Of a stretch of 64,000 bases of DNA, positions 21,300 to 32,428 are shown one piece after another. The notes under the pieces were generated by a model that ran no database searches, was not told the DNA's origin, and saw only the letters and a list, made by a program, of their open reading frames with translations. Made by a program: the position numbers and the translations under genes. Numbering within the stretch: position 1 is the first letter of the stretch; each line of letters begins with the position of its first letter. This DNA comes from CAXMQZ01 sp963719055 (GTDB taxonomy: Bacteria > Acidobacteriota > Thermoanaerobaculia > Multivoradales > JAHEKO01): contig CAVRAU010000021.1 in the NCBI GenBank assembly GCA_963719055.1, positions 1 to 64,000 on the forward strand. The letters are read 5' to 3'.

Positions 21300-24200
21300 C
21301 GGCTTGCCGTCTCTTCTGGCTGCGGGCCAAGTCGCTGAATCAAATCCCGAGCGCCGCTGGCTGACAGTTCCTTCAGGCTCCTCCGTATCTCGTCCAGACC
21401 CTCCTCGTACCACAGGAGATAGCGATACCGTGCAGACTCCACCGCATGAGATGAAGTCGCCGATCAACCCACTCACCCACTCCTCCGCCTGGGCCGACTC
21501 CCGAGCTCGATCCAGAAGCCAGGCGAGCTGGATCCGCATGGACGGCTGCTCGGGCCATTTCTCCGCCGCAGACTGGAGGATCTGAATGGCTTCCGCAGTC
21601 TCTCCCAGCGCTGTCAGCGCCCGAGCCAATTCCTGCGTCGCCACTTGCGCGATCCAATCTTCGGACTCGACCTCCAGCAGGAGGCGAAGACTCCCTGCCG
21701 CTTCCGAGTGCTTGCCTGTCCGGGCGAGATTCACTCCCCACCGCAGGCGCCCCTCACCGTCATCCGGAGAGACTTCGAGAAGACTCTCGAGCACCTCGAG
21801 GGCAGCCACGTAGTCTCCACCGTTGCTCGCGAGTCGCCGCCAGCGCCATGAGAGCGGCAGCGTTCCCGGGATCCTCTTTGACGGCCAGGGCCAGCAACTC
21901 TTCTGTCTTGCCAAGTCTCTGTGAGTAGAGCCAATACCCCGAGAGACTCGTCAGAAGATCGGCAGCCTGTCGCCTCTCTTCGGAGCTCCTGGCTTGCCGT
22001 GCCATCCGCTCGGCAACCTGGGTGCTCACCTGGATGGCATGCTCCGACAACGGCTCCAATCGAAGACGACGGTATTCCTCGATCATCTCGCCGTAGAGCA
22101 CGGCGAGGGGAAGCATTTGATTCCAGCCCTCCTTCGCCCAACTCTCGAGGACCCGCCCCTCCATCCTGGCCAGGTCGATGAGAGCCCGCGGTGACTGGCC
22201 TCTGGCCACCTGCGACTCCATGGATCGGAGAGCTTCCCGGGCCGCTGCCTCATCACCTTCCGAAAGCGCCCTCAGCACCTGCCGATAGCCGGAGACGACC
22301 TCCTCGCGCGAGACTCTCTCACCGCTCTGCTCGATCTCTTCGGACCGCGGCATGACCGGGACCGCTGGCGGATCCAGCGTCGAGGGAGACGATGTCCAAC
22401 GGGCTCGATTCACGCCCGGCCCGGGAATCTCGATCTCCACGCCGGCCACTCCGAAGTCCGGACCATGCCGCTGGCGAGCTGCGACTCGAATCGAGTAGCG
22501 ACCCGCTGGCAGCTCCAGCGGCAGGACAGTCGCGAGGCTCTCGGGCACTTTCAAGCCGTCTCTCGGCGAGTCTCTGAGCACCACTCGGGACTCCTTGGCG
22601 ACGACTCTCCCATCCGCGGACAGCGCCATGGCGAAGAGCTCGAACGTCGCCCGAGAGTCCTCCCCCTGCGGCTTCCAATGAACCTCCACCGGAACCCTCC
22701 ACAGATCCTCACCGGCGTCCTCGAGAGTCGCCTCGACGATCAACCGCAGGGAGCCCCCGCTCTGACCGCTGGTCAGCAAAGCGGCTGTGGGCAAGCGAAG
22801 CGAAGCCACAGATTCCGAGTCGAATTCACCCTCGAAACCGATCGCCGGATCCGCTGACACCTGGATCGACTGCTCTGTCGGCAAAGGAACCGTCAATATG
22901 GAGAGCCTGGTGTCGAGATCATCGCGAACGCCAACAGCGATCCGCCTGGCTCCCTCAGGGACTTCCAGGTCGAGCCTGTGCTCCGCGAGTCGTCCCATGG
23001 CACCCTGCAGCTCCGCGCTCGAAAGGACCACTGGCAGCACGATCTTCCGCGCCGGGGCCGCTTGAAACCGCTCGCCACCGGCGACCATGAACAGACTGAC
23101 CTGGCCTCGATAGGTGCGTTCGACCGGCTCGAGGGCGAGGCTCGACAGCGGGATCTGTACGCTCAGCGGGACTCTGTGCTCACCCTCCGCCGAGATCTTC
23201 GGCGGCCGCACCTCGAGTCCCACAGCCAACGGATTGCCCGACCCGCCAAAATGGAGGCTCGAGGCGACCCTGGCGGCGGTCTCCTGATCCCATCCCCAAG
23301 CCCGAAAAGTCTGGCGATGGCGAACTTGCAGTCTCTTTCCCGACACTTCTACCGCAATTCTGTGCAACTGGCCGTCACTGCCATCGACCGGGTGAAAACC
23401 GAGCACATAGCGCGAAGAGAGTTGATCGTGGATCCGTTCGAGCACCGGTCGAGCCCCGCCCGTCATGGCGTGGACGAATCCTCCAGTGGCGGCCGCCAGG
23501 GAATCCAACGCCGATCTGGATTCGGTCCGGGTACGGCTGTCGAATCCAGGTGACCAGCTGCCCGACGAGTCCATTGTGGAGCTGTCTTTGGCAGTGATGG
23601 AGCTGGCCGAGCTCCCCGTGGGAAGAACGTGGGCACCTCCGCCAACCACAAAGGAGTAAATGGCCGCGCCTTGCACGCTGGCGACCTGGGATAGGGAATC
23701 GATTTCGCGACTGTCTCCCGAAGCGACGCCAGCCGGTAGACCAGCGCTGGCCTTCCTGGCCCAACCGTCTCCGGATCGATCCAGGATTCCTTTCAACGCG
23801 GTCAGCAGCGATTCCCCCGGACTCACCGAGACGCCCCCACCGATATAGAGAATGGACCTCTGACCCGGCAGGCCGGCCTGTGCCTGTGTCAGCTGCCAGA
23901 TATGGCTGGCGATCTGCTGTCTATGCTGCCGAGCCCTCTCCGAAAAGGCGACAATGCGGCTCACCAGCGTCGCGGTTTGAGAAGCGGAGTCCCGAGTGGT
24001 GGGATCCCGTGCCCCGGCCAGCTTCTGGATCTCCATAAGCAACGACGCGTACTCGGCAGCACGAAGGTCGCGGGCCACCGTCCCGGCCACCCGCTCCAGA
24101 GCCGCGTCGGTGCGCTCGACCTCGTTTGTAAACTCCTGCTGAACCTCGAGCCCAGCAGGGCTGACGGTGGCCACCATGATTTGTTGGAGCGCGCTCGAAT

Positions 24201-24577
24201 GCTCCCTGAGGAACTCACGGTAGTCCTCGATGACGGTGTTTCGGCTCTGTCTCTCGACGCCGGTGTTGTCGAACAGGATCACCAGATAGGCCGGCAGGGA
24301 CCCGGCCTCGATCACGCCGGCAGGATCGGGTCTTTGTGGTGCGGCAAAGAATGAAACCTCCTGCTCCTGCGCCATCCACCAGAAGGGTAAAGGCCTCTTT
24401 CGGCAGATCTCTTAACGGTCGGCCCCCGGTATCGATTACCGTGACGTCCACCTCGACCAAAGGAACGTCGACGATCTCGAAGTAATCCTGGCCGGCGACA
24501 GGCAATCCGGAGCGAGGATCGCCAGAAGACAGGAAGGCGCAGGCCGACAGGCGGCAGAGACGACTCAGCCGGATCAC
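21296..24577 (-). CDS. Large secreted VWFA-related protein with TPR tail (frameshifted)
   Basis: Rebuilt length about 1090 residues. The N-terminus from GTG 24577 contains DYFEIVDVPLVEVDVTVIDT and RPLRDLPKEAFTLLVDG, the standard opening of acidobacterial VWFA-related proteins. A frame change near 24375 continues as QEQEVSFFAAPQRP. The VWA-like region (LPAYLVILFDNTGVE, LPGQRSILYIGGG, SSRYVLGFHPVDG) has NTG in place of a full MIDAS DxSxS. A beta-rich central part is followed by TPR-like helices from about 780, with breaks near 21840 and 21440. The rebuilt end is LKELSASGARDLIQRLGPQP with TGA overlapping the next gene's ATG. The two VWFA genes form an operon; the role is probably in envelope assembly, but this is not shown. 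Confidence 0.78.
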
Positions 24578-24671
24578 ACAAACAAGACTACCGCTTCAGT
24601 TCGAGTGCTTGTCGAGGACGGCCTGTAGTACCATCCCGAGAACCCACGAATTCGGAAGTTCTGGAGGAACG

Positions 24672-26944
24672 ATGGTCGGTTCGACGCTGGGCCAATACAA
24701 GATTCTGGAGAAGATCGGGGCGGGCGGTATGGGCGACGTCTATCGGGCCGAAGACCCGAAGCTCGGCCGCGAAGTGGCAATCAAGGTCTTACCCGAGGGG
24801 TTTACTGACGACCCTGAGCGTCTGGCTCGTTTCGAGCGCGAAGCGCGAGCGGTGGCGGCCCTGTCCCATCCCAACATCCTCTCGATCTACGACTTCGGCA
24901 CCGAGAACGGCATCACCTACGCGGTCATGGAGCTGCTGGAGGGCGAGACCCTACGTCAGCTGGCAGCGGCGGGACCACTCCCGATTCGCAAGTCGCTCGA
25001 GTATGCGCGACAGATCGCCGAGGGCCTGGCCGCCGCCCACGATAAGGGAATCATCCATCGCGATCTCAAGCCCGAGAACGTCTTCGTATCGCGCGATGGC
25101 CGGGTGAAGATCCTCGACTTCGGACTGGCTCGACAAACAGGCCTGACCGGCACCGGGACGGATACCCACTCCCCCACCATGGCCGAGGCTACCGAGGCCG
25201 GCGCCGTTCTCGGCACGGTTGGATATATGTCTCCCGAGCAGGTCAAGGGTGAGCCTGCCGATGCCCGCTCCGACATCTTCTCGCTCGGACTCGTGCTTTA
25301 CGAGATGCTCTCCGGCAACCGCGCCTTCGAGCGCGAAACCGGCGCCGAGATCATGACCGCGATCTTGCGAGAGGATCCAGACGAGCTCTCCTCCAAGGTC
25401 GAAGATCTGTCGCCGACAATCGATCGGCCCGCATTTCGCCCGATGGCCAGACCGTCGTCTATAGCGCCTCATGGCAGGGCGGTCCCTTCGAACTGTATTC
25501 GACCCGCCTTGACAGTCCGGAATCCAAATCCCTGGGTCTGCCGAGCGCCAATCTCTGGTCTATCTCTCCCACGGGCGAGCTCGCCATTGGCCTCGACCCC
25601 CAGCTGACTCTGTGGTCCTTTGGCCGGCTCGCCACAGTTCCTCTCCTGGGCGGCGCGCCTCGGGAATTGGCCGGCGCGGTGTCCGGCGCCGACTGGACCC
25701 TTGACGGCCAGACCCTGGTGATCACAAACGCATTTCAATCCAGGGGGAACCTCGAGTCTCCTCCCGGAACGACGATCTTCGAGACGACAGGCCGGTTGAC
25801 CTATCCGCGGGTCTCCCCGGATGGCAACTCCATCGCTCTTTGTCACAACCCTGGCGCCAGCGACACCCGAGGTCAGATTCTCGTGGTCGATTGGCAGGGA
25901 AACAGTCGATCTCTGTCTCAGATCTACCCCGACGTAAGGGGCGTCGATTGGTCGCCTGACGGCAGCGAGATCTGGTTTAGCGCCAAAGGGGACGGCCTGA
26001 GCTCCAATCTGCGAGCGGTGTCTCTGGATGGCGAGGAGCGCGTGATCTACAGCGGCGTGGGTGATGTCCATCTCCGAGATGTGACCTCGGACGGCAAGGT
26101 ATTGCTAGAGCGCTACAACGGCCGATGGGAGACAGCCGGCCGCGGCTCAGGCAGCGACCGGGATCGAGACTTCTCAATTTTCGAGTGGACCTTGATTCGA
26201 GACGTCTCGCTGGACGGTAAGACCCTGCTACTGGCTGAGACCGGAGACGCGACGGGCGCCGAGTACGCCACCTATCTCCGGGCGACCGATGGCTCGCCGC
26301 CCATTCGTTTGGGGGTTGGAATTGCCCAGTCACTGTCTCCCAGTGGCCAGTGGGCGCTGGCACGATCTGCGGACAACACGAAGTATTTTCTCTACCCTAC
26401 GGGCGCCGGACAACCCAAGACCCTCGAGCCGGCAGGGTTCGAAGCTCTGGGTCGGGCTTGGCTGCTTGATGACCAGCGCGCACTGGTCAACGCGAAGAAG
26501 GCCGACGAGGAGATGCGAGGCCATCTTCTCGACATGGGCAGGGGCAGTCTCGAGCCAGTTACCGCCGAGGGGAGCCGGGCAGGGATTCCAACTCCCGATG
26601 GACGGTTCTTTGCCGAGTTTTCTCAGGATGGTTTCACCCTTGCCGCCCTCGAGGGTCATGAGATTTGGGATATCCAGGGCCTCGAACCCGACGACTGGCC
26701 GATCCGGTGGGCCTCGGACAATCGATCTGTCTATATCTGGAAGAGAGACAGCGACTATCCCATTCACATTTATCGGTTGGATACCAAGACCGGCGAGCGA
26801 GGAATCGTGGCCCAGTTCGAGCCTTCGGATCGGGCAGGGACCGGTCGACCGACCAGCTTCAGCATCAATCCTGACGGGACCGCTTGGGCTTTCTCCTATC
26901 CACGAATCTTCTCCGAGCTTCACCTCGTCGAAGGGCTGCAGTAG
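24672..26944 (+). CDS. K3: Ser/Thr kinase joined to beta-propeller, with internal deletion/frame change
   Basis: Starts ATG 24672 after GGAGGAACG. Kinase motifs GAGGMGDVY, VAIKVL, HRDLKPENVF, DFGLAR and SPEQVKGE are intact up to LSPTIDR. There the frame switches at about 25430 directly into ARISPDGQTVVYSASW, a TolB/PD40 propeller blade. The last kinase helices (normally RCLEKDPxxRF), the linker and the membrane helix found in the sister kinases are all absent. The propeller continues for about 500 residues (VSPDGNSIALCHNP, VDWSPDGSEIWFSAKGD) to HLVEGLQ. So about 150 residues appear lost by deletion or assembly collapse. If real, the kinase lobe would be truncated and the propeller would not be anchored. 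Confidence 0.75.
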
Positions 26945-27064
26945 GAGACCTCCTCGACTCACGTCACTTCTCACTGCCACTGCACAAGGCCGGCAAGGAA
27001 AGGCCGATCCTGTTACCCTCGGCCGGTCATCAACATTCAATCTCTTCTGTTAGGAGAATCCACG

Positions 27065-27676
27065 ATGAAGTGCTCGCTCGTGCTTGGCCTCAGTGTGACT
27101 TGTTTGATCCTCTCCACAGCCGTCGGGTTCTCCCTGGAGATCGGCACCGCTCAGCAAATCGCCGGCGCCGTCAGCGCCGCGCCCGAAGATCGTCGCGCCG
27201 GTGCCACAGTCATGGGCTACTCGGCCGATGGGGAGCTGGTGCTCCTGCGGGAGGGAACCAATGAGCTCATCTGCCTGGCAGACAAGTCGGGCGACGAGAA
27301 CTTCCGCGCCGCCTGCTACCACCAATCCCTCGAGGCCTACATGAAGCGGGGTCGTGAGCTGCGGGCTGAGGGTATCGACGGTGCCGACAACCTCCAGGTC
27401 CGACATGACGAGGCCGACTCCGGCAAGCTCGAGATGCCGTCGGCTCCGGCGGCTCTCTACAATCTCGGGGGACCCATCGATATCTTCAACCCCGAGACCG
27501 GCGAAGTCGCGGGTGGCAACTGGGTCTGGTCGGTCTACACACCTTATGCAACCGAGCAATCGACTGGTTTGCCCACCTCGCCCCAAGCACCTGGAGCGCC
27601 CTGGATCATGCGCCCGGGTACTGCCTCCTCCCACATCATGGTGGTCCAGCCACGCGAGGAGCCGAACGAGGAGTAA
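27065..27676 (+). CDS. Secreted protein of unknown function
   Basis: An intact 203-residue protein. ATG follows TAGGAG at a good distance. Residues 1-22 form a signal peptide (LVLGLSVTCLILSTAVGF). The mature part starts EIGTAQQIAGAVSAAPEDRR and includes GATVMGYSADGELVLLREGT, NELICLADKSGDENFRAACY, RGRELRAEGI and a C-terminal PGAPWIMRPGTASSHIMVVQ. I have the impression of similar proteins in acidobacterial and related genomes but know no function or named domain. Two Cys residues could pair in the periplasm. It ends 19 bp from the convergent secreted kinase-like gene. Confidence 0.8.
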   Translation: MKCSLVLGLSVTCLILSTAVGFSLEIGTAQQIAGAVSAAPEDRRAGATVMGYSADGELVLLREGTNELICLADKSGDENFRAACYHQSLEAYMKRGRELRAEGIDGADNLQVRHDEADSGKLEMPSAPAALYNLGGPIDIFNPETGEVAGGNWVWSVYTPYATEQSTGLPTSPQAPGAPWIMRPGTASSHIMVVQPREEPNEE

Positions 27677-27694
27677 TCACGACCGATCGATGGA

Positions 27695-28522
27695 CTATCC
27701 CGAGAAAACGACATTGTCACCCCACTCTTCACAATCCCGCTTGATCTTCTCCAGGATCTTGTCGCGCCGCTCGAGCATCTTTCGTACTTGACCCTGGCTG
27801 ATCAGGCCCTCCATTAGCTCCATCAGGGGCGCCTCGTCCAGTGCCTCGAGCCGTTGGTACAGGTCCCGGGACAAGCGCGCTCGGCTCTCCTGGAAGGGCT
27901 CGGGAAGGGTGCCTACCTCGCGAAAGGCTCGGGAGTGATCGATCAGGTAGAGCCTCCAGTCCTCATCGCCAACCAGATAATTCGATTGGTTCCGATCGAC
28001 GTTGAAGATCAGGGCGTCGAAGAGTCGCATGACTGCTTTTTGTCTTGCCAGCTCCGCGGCTTGGGGACCCGTCGGCCTCTTCGGTGCGTCCTTCACATGG
28101 GAGGCATCATCGATCCACTCGACAACCGCACCCTCCCGCCTCTTGACTTCACGGATCACAGCCACGGGAACCATGTTCAAACCCAGCTCCCTGTCGAGGA
28201 GGTAGGCGGCGCGCTCGTAGCGGTAGCTGTCAGAGTAGTTCATCTCCCAGGTGCCGTCCTCGAATCGCTTGACACCGCGCAGCGTCTCATCGAGCTTCTT
28301 GACCACGGCCCAACGCTCCATTCCTTCGCACTCGATCAGAAACAGCTCGGGCCGAGTGACCCCTTCCAGATTCTTCAACTTCTCGAGGATCTTTCCTTCC
28401 GCCAGACATCGCTCGGTCACCGAATCCGCATCCTCTGGACCGGTGGCGGTGAGAGTCGATGGCAGCAGAATCCATGCCGCGGCAATGAGCAGGCTGCTGT
28501 GCGAGGAGGATGCGCGCCTCAC
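27695..28522 (-). CDS. Secreted protein with HipA/PI3K-like kinase motifs
   Basis: An intact 275-residue protein with an N-terminal signal sequence (SSLLIAAAWILLPSTLTA). The core reads WAVVKKLDE (candidate ATP-binding lysine), YRYERAAYLLDRELGLNMVP, MRLFDALIFNVDRNQSNYLV (catalytic D..N loop) and WRLYLIDHSRAF (metal-binding Asp). This order matches the HipA/PI3-4-kinase/Fam20-like kinase superfamily. The C-terminal helical part ends EEWGDNVVFSG. A kinase fold with an export signal would act in the periplasm or outside the cell, where ATP is scarce; activity is therefore uncertain. Convergent with the 27065 gene; likely controlled from the region at 28523-28680. Confidence 0.75.
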   Translation of the reverse strand: MRRASSSHSSLLIAAAWILLPSTLTATGPEDADSVTERCLAEGKILEKLKNLEGVTRPELFLIECEGMERWAVVKKLDETLRGVKRFEDGTWEMNYSDSYRYERAAYLLDRELGLNMVPVAVIREVKRREGAVVEWIDDASHVKDAPKRPTGPQAAELARQKAVMRLFDALIFNVDRNQSNYLVGDEDWRLYLIDHSRAFREVGTLPEPFQESRARLSRDLYQRLEALDEAPLMELMEGLISQGQVRKMLERRDKILEKIKRDCEEWGDNVVFSG

Positions 28523-28597
28523 GGTTCAACCTCCTACCCCGAAGAGAGTGGCTGGCGCCAACCCCTTGCAAAGGAGACGAGTCGACCGGGTGATACC

Positions 28598-28612
28598 TAC
28601 TTGTATCAAGTA
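28598..28612. promoter_or_regulatory. Perfect 15-bp dyad TACTTG-TAT-CAAGTA
   Basis: Arms TACTTG and CAAGTA flank TAT. It lies in the 157-bp gap between two leftward genes, about 80 bp upstream of the secreted kinase-like gene start. The half GATACAAGTA recurs at 8150-8159 in another intergenic region. A regulator binding site is possible but unproven. Confidence 0.3.
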
Positions 28613-28679
28613 TACAGATCGCGTGAAACACGGGCAGCGACCGAACCGCGCTGTCGTCAAGGCCGGGGACTCTGCAGGT

Positions 28680-29448
28680 CTATGGGCTACGGTCTACTGA
28701 CCTGCGGCTTCCCAAAGTGCTTTCGACCATTGTCTTCATTCGCCTCCAATGAGTACCCCGCCAGTAGATCCGCCCACATTCTGGACACCATCGAAAGTGT
28801 CGGTGACGGTCGGTCACCCCTGAGAGGGACTCGGCCAAGAACCAGATCTCGGTCGATGGGCTCGAGCTGCCCATTGCAGCTCATACATCGGGCGAACGGT
28901 CTGCAGGAGTCACGCAGATCCAGGCGACTCAGCACATAGCCGAGCTGCTCGCGGGGTCGATCACCGCGGACGAAGACTCCGTGAGTGAGTGCGCGGTGCA
29001 TGAGGAGCTCGCGGTCGCGGGTCAGCAGCACACGCCGTTCAGTGCACGAGACCGTCACGAGCTCGCGATCGGGCAGAGCGTTGTCGTACAAAGTGTCGAA
29101 GCCGAGCATGCGCAGGTAGCGGGCCAGTCGACCGAGATGCGCGTCAGCGACAAAACGGGTGTCACGCAGCGGTTCGGCACGCAGACGGAGAATCGGCCTG
29201 ACATCGAGCGTCTCGAACATCGGATACACACTGACGCGATCCCCGTCCTCGACCCGATGAGAGAAACCGACGGACTCGCCGTTGACCAGCACGACTTCGA
29301 TCTCGGTGTGGGGCACACCGAGCGCCTCGACGGCCTGCTTGACCGTGGCGTTCTCGCCACAAGAGCTGCTGAAGTCTCGCTTCCTTCTTGCCGGAGGCAA
29401 GAAGTCGTTCAGCTCTTCGTAGAAGCGAAAAGTAGCTCTAACCCCCAT
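28680..29448 (-). CDS. Mut7-C RNase-domain protein with ubiquitin-like N-terminus (frameshift near end)
   Basis: About 256 residues. The first about 85 residues, from MGVRATFRFYEELNDFLPP, form a beta-grasp (ThiS/MoaD-like) domain with VVLVNGESVGFSHRVEDGDR. The rest is a Mut7-C PIN-like ribonuclease domain: FVADAHLGRLARYLRMLGFD, then TLYDNALPDRELV and VLLTRDRELLMHRAL, with acidic metal ligands. It ends in a zinc ribbon CMSC...CPEC. The second Cys pair (RWCPECGRIYWRGTHW) is in another frame; the break is near 28820. The full-frame end is TAG at 28680-28682. Members are predicted RNases or tRNA-processing factors. Not membrane bound. Confidence 0.85.
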
Positions 29449-29578
29449 GGTTCCTCGCGACTTGATTCTAATCGGCGACCGGCCACCACGATTCCTCCAT
29501 TCGTCACTGCGCCACTGCATCGCGGCCCTATTCTGGTACGATCTCGCAGCTCGACTCACTGCAAAATTTGGAGGCTTC

Positions 29579-32311
29579 ATGATTGGGACGACGGTCGCCC
29601 ACTACAAGATCATCGACAAGCTGGGTGAAGGCGGCATGGGCGAGGTCTATCGGGCCCACGACAGCAAGCTCGGCAGGGAAGTTGCCGTCAAGGTACTTCC
29701 CGAGCTCTTCATCGAAGACGAGGACCGCCTGGCCCGTTTCGAGCGCGAAGCCCGTATGCTGGCAGCTCTCGACCACGCCAATATCGCCGCCATCTACGGT
29801 CTCGAGGAGCAGGATGGCAAACGCTTTCTCATCATGCAGCTGGCCGAAGGCGAGACGCTGCAGGAGCGGATCGCCCGCGGTCCCGTGCCTGTCCAGGATT
29901 CCCTGAAGATCGCCCGCCAGATCGCCGAGGCGCTGGAGTCGGCGCACGCCAAGGGCATCATCCATCGCGATCTCAAGCCGGCCAATGTCAAAGTCGATGA
30001 CCAGGGACAGGTCAAGGTCCTGGACTTCGGCCTCGCCAAGGCCATCGAGGGCGATCCGACTACCTCGGGCTCTCATCCGTCGTTGATGGAGTCTCCTACT
30101 CTGACAGCACAGATGACAGGCGCCGGGGTGTTGCTGGGCACCGCCGCCTACATGAGCCCCGAACAGGCCCGCGGCGAGGCCGCGGACAAGCGGGCCGACC
30201 TCTGGGCCTTCGGTGTGGTGCTCTGGGAGATGCTCACCGGCAACCAGCTCTTCGTCGGCAAGACCATGTCGGACACCTTGGCGGGTGTGCTGCGAGACGA
30301 TCCGAGCCTCGAGGCCCTGCCACACGATACCCCTGCCTCCGTTCGCCGACTTCTGCGTCGCTGTCTGGAGCGCGAAGTACACGAGCGACTGCCCGATGCC
30401 GCGACGGCACGTCTCGAGCTCGAAGACGCCCTGGCGGGACGCAGCGATGTCGAAGATATCGAGTCGCACCAGGGGCCGTGGTCGCACCACTTTGGAAACG
30501 GGCCTTGCCCTGGGCCTTGCTGGTCGCCACGGCAGTGCACTGATCGCTGCGCTGATGACCAGTGGCACGGACGAAGCATCCTCCTGGGCGCCAGGTCCGG
30601 CTCGAATACCGAGCTCTCCGCGGATCCGCTGTTTGTCGATCTCGGTTCCAGCGTCGTGCTGTCACCCGATGGATCCCAGATGGCCTATGTCTCGTTGGGC
30701 GAGTGACCGGATCGATACACTCTGGCTCCGATCGCTGGATCAGCTGGATTCGCTACAGATCGCCTCCGGTCCACAGGGAGACAATCCCTATCATCCGTTC
30801 TTCTCCCCCGACGGCAAGTGGTTGGGGTTTGCCACTCCTGGAGAGCTCAAGAAAGTCCCAGTCACCGGCGGCACGCCCATGACGCTGTGTGACGTCGAGC
30901 GCAGTCGCGGTGCCACCTGGACCGAGCGAGACACCGTGGTGCTGGCACCCGCCGGCAGCGGCGGCTTGTTCACCGTGCCCGCTGCCGGCGGGGAACCGCA
31001 GCCATTGACCACACTGATCGAAGAGCGACAGGAGTTCAGTCATCGGTGGCCCTTCGCCGTGCCGGGCGGCAAGTCCGTGCTCTACACCATCGGGCATCGC
31101 AACATGACACGTGGCGCCGATGAGGCCTATATCGCTGCGGTAGACCTCGACACGGGTGAGTCGAAGATTCTGATCGAAGGCGGCTACTACGCTCAATACG
31201 TTCCCACCGGACACCTGGTCTTTATCCGCGACGCGACGCTCTTTGCCGTCAACTTCGATCCAGTGGCGGTCGAGCTCACCGGCTCTCCCGCTCCTGTGGT
31301 CCAGGGGATCGTCACCAACAACGGTCCCGGCGGCGCTCAGTACAGCTTCTCCAACGATGGAACTCTGGCCTACGTCAGCGGCACGGTGGAGTTGCCGCGT
31401 TACCCGGTGACTGGGTCGATCGAGACGGCTCATCCTCCCCACTCTGGGAAGCCGAGGCTGCCTACGCATCGCCAGCCATATCCCCGGACGGCAAGCGTCT
31501 CGCCCTGTCGGTGCTGCGAGAGGACAATTGGGACGTCTGGGTCTACGATCTCGAAAGAGAAGTCGCCACGCGGCTGACTTTCTACGACGGGTACGACGCC
31601 GACCAGTTCTGGTCGCACGACAGTCAGTTCCTATTCTTCAGCTCCGACCGGGACGGTGATGCTCGGCCCTACCGCAAGCGGGCGGATGGGTCTGGTGAGG
31701 CCGAACCGCTGAGCGAGACCGAGCTCAGTTTCTTTCCGCTCTCGGTCTCACCCGATGGCAAGTGGGCGATCGGCGAATCGCAATCGGACAACATCGACAT
31801 CACGATTCTGGATCTGGAGACGAAAGGCGAGCCGGAGCCGTTCCTGGCCTCGGAGTTCATGGACCGGGATCCCAGCTTCTCACCCGACGGTCGGTGGGTG
31901 GCCTACTCGTCCAATGAGTCCGGCACCTACGAGATCTATGTGCGACCCTTTCCGGCCGCTGGCGGACGCTGGCAGGTCTCCGACGGCGGTGGTCGTTTTC
32001 CCCGCTGGTCCGGCGACGGGACCGAGCTCTTCTATCGCACCAACGACGGCATCATGTTCCGCCAAGGTCGATACCTCAGGGTGACTCCTTTTCGGTCGGC
32101 AAGGCAGAGACCGTATTCGACGGCACGTTTCGGGGCGGCATGTTCGGAATCTCTATCGGCGGGTACATCTTCCACGACTACGCTGTGTCCCTGGACGGAC
32201 AACGTTTCGTCATGTTTCCGGGCAGAGACGAGGAAGACGCCAACACCCACGCCACGATGTACTTCAATTGGTTCGACGAGCTCGAACGCACGTTGCCCAC
32301 CTCTCCATTGA
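29579..32311 (+). CDS. K4: Ser/Thr kinase with beta-propeller sensor (about five frameshifts)
   Basis: Begins at ATG 29579 (MIGTTVAHYKI) preceded by TTGGAGG. Kinase motifs GEGGMGEVY, VAVKVL, HRDLKPANVK, DFGLAK, SPEQARGE and RRCLEREVHERLPD are intact to about residue 290. The membrane helix region (ALPWALLVATAV) and the propeller are spread over three frames with changes near 30500, 30545, 30705, 31400 and 32080. Propeller blades include FFSPDGKWLGFATPGE, AISPDGKRLALSVL, SFSPDGRWVAYSSNESG and a final HDYAVSLDGQRFVMFPGR followed by NWFDELERT. The exact stop is uncertain; I give the first one after that motif in a neighbouring frame. The family is sure; the broken frame is probably a sequencing artefact. 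Confidence 0.82.
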
Positions 32312-32395
32312 CGCGGGCCGGTCGACCCGGGCACGAAGGGCACCGAGGCTACATGCGGCCACTACAACCCAGGGTGGCGGCCGATAGACCTGTAG

Positions 32396-32417
32396 CCTCG
32401 GGCCTCTGCGCCCGAGG
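32396..32417. terminator. GC-rich hairpin between convergent genes
   Basis: CCTCGGGC (32396-32403) and GCCCGAGG (32410-32417) form a perfect 8-bp stem with loop CTCTGC. It is followed by GCCGGCCACTAC. The same loop and flanking core occur at 39707-39732 and in the array at 36736. It lies between the ends of K4 and the peptidase, so it may end transcription from both sides. There is no T-tract. Confidence 0.5.
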
Positions 32418-32428
32418 TTTGCCGGCCA

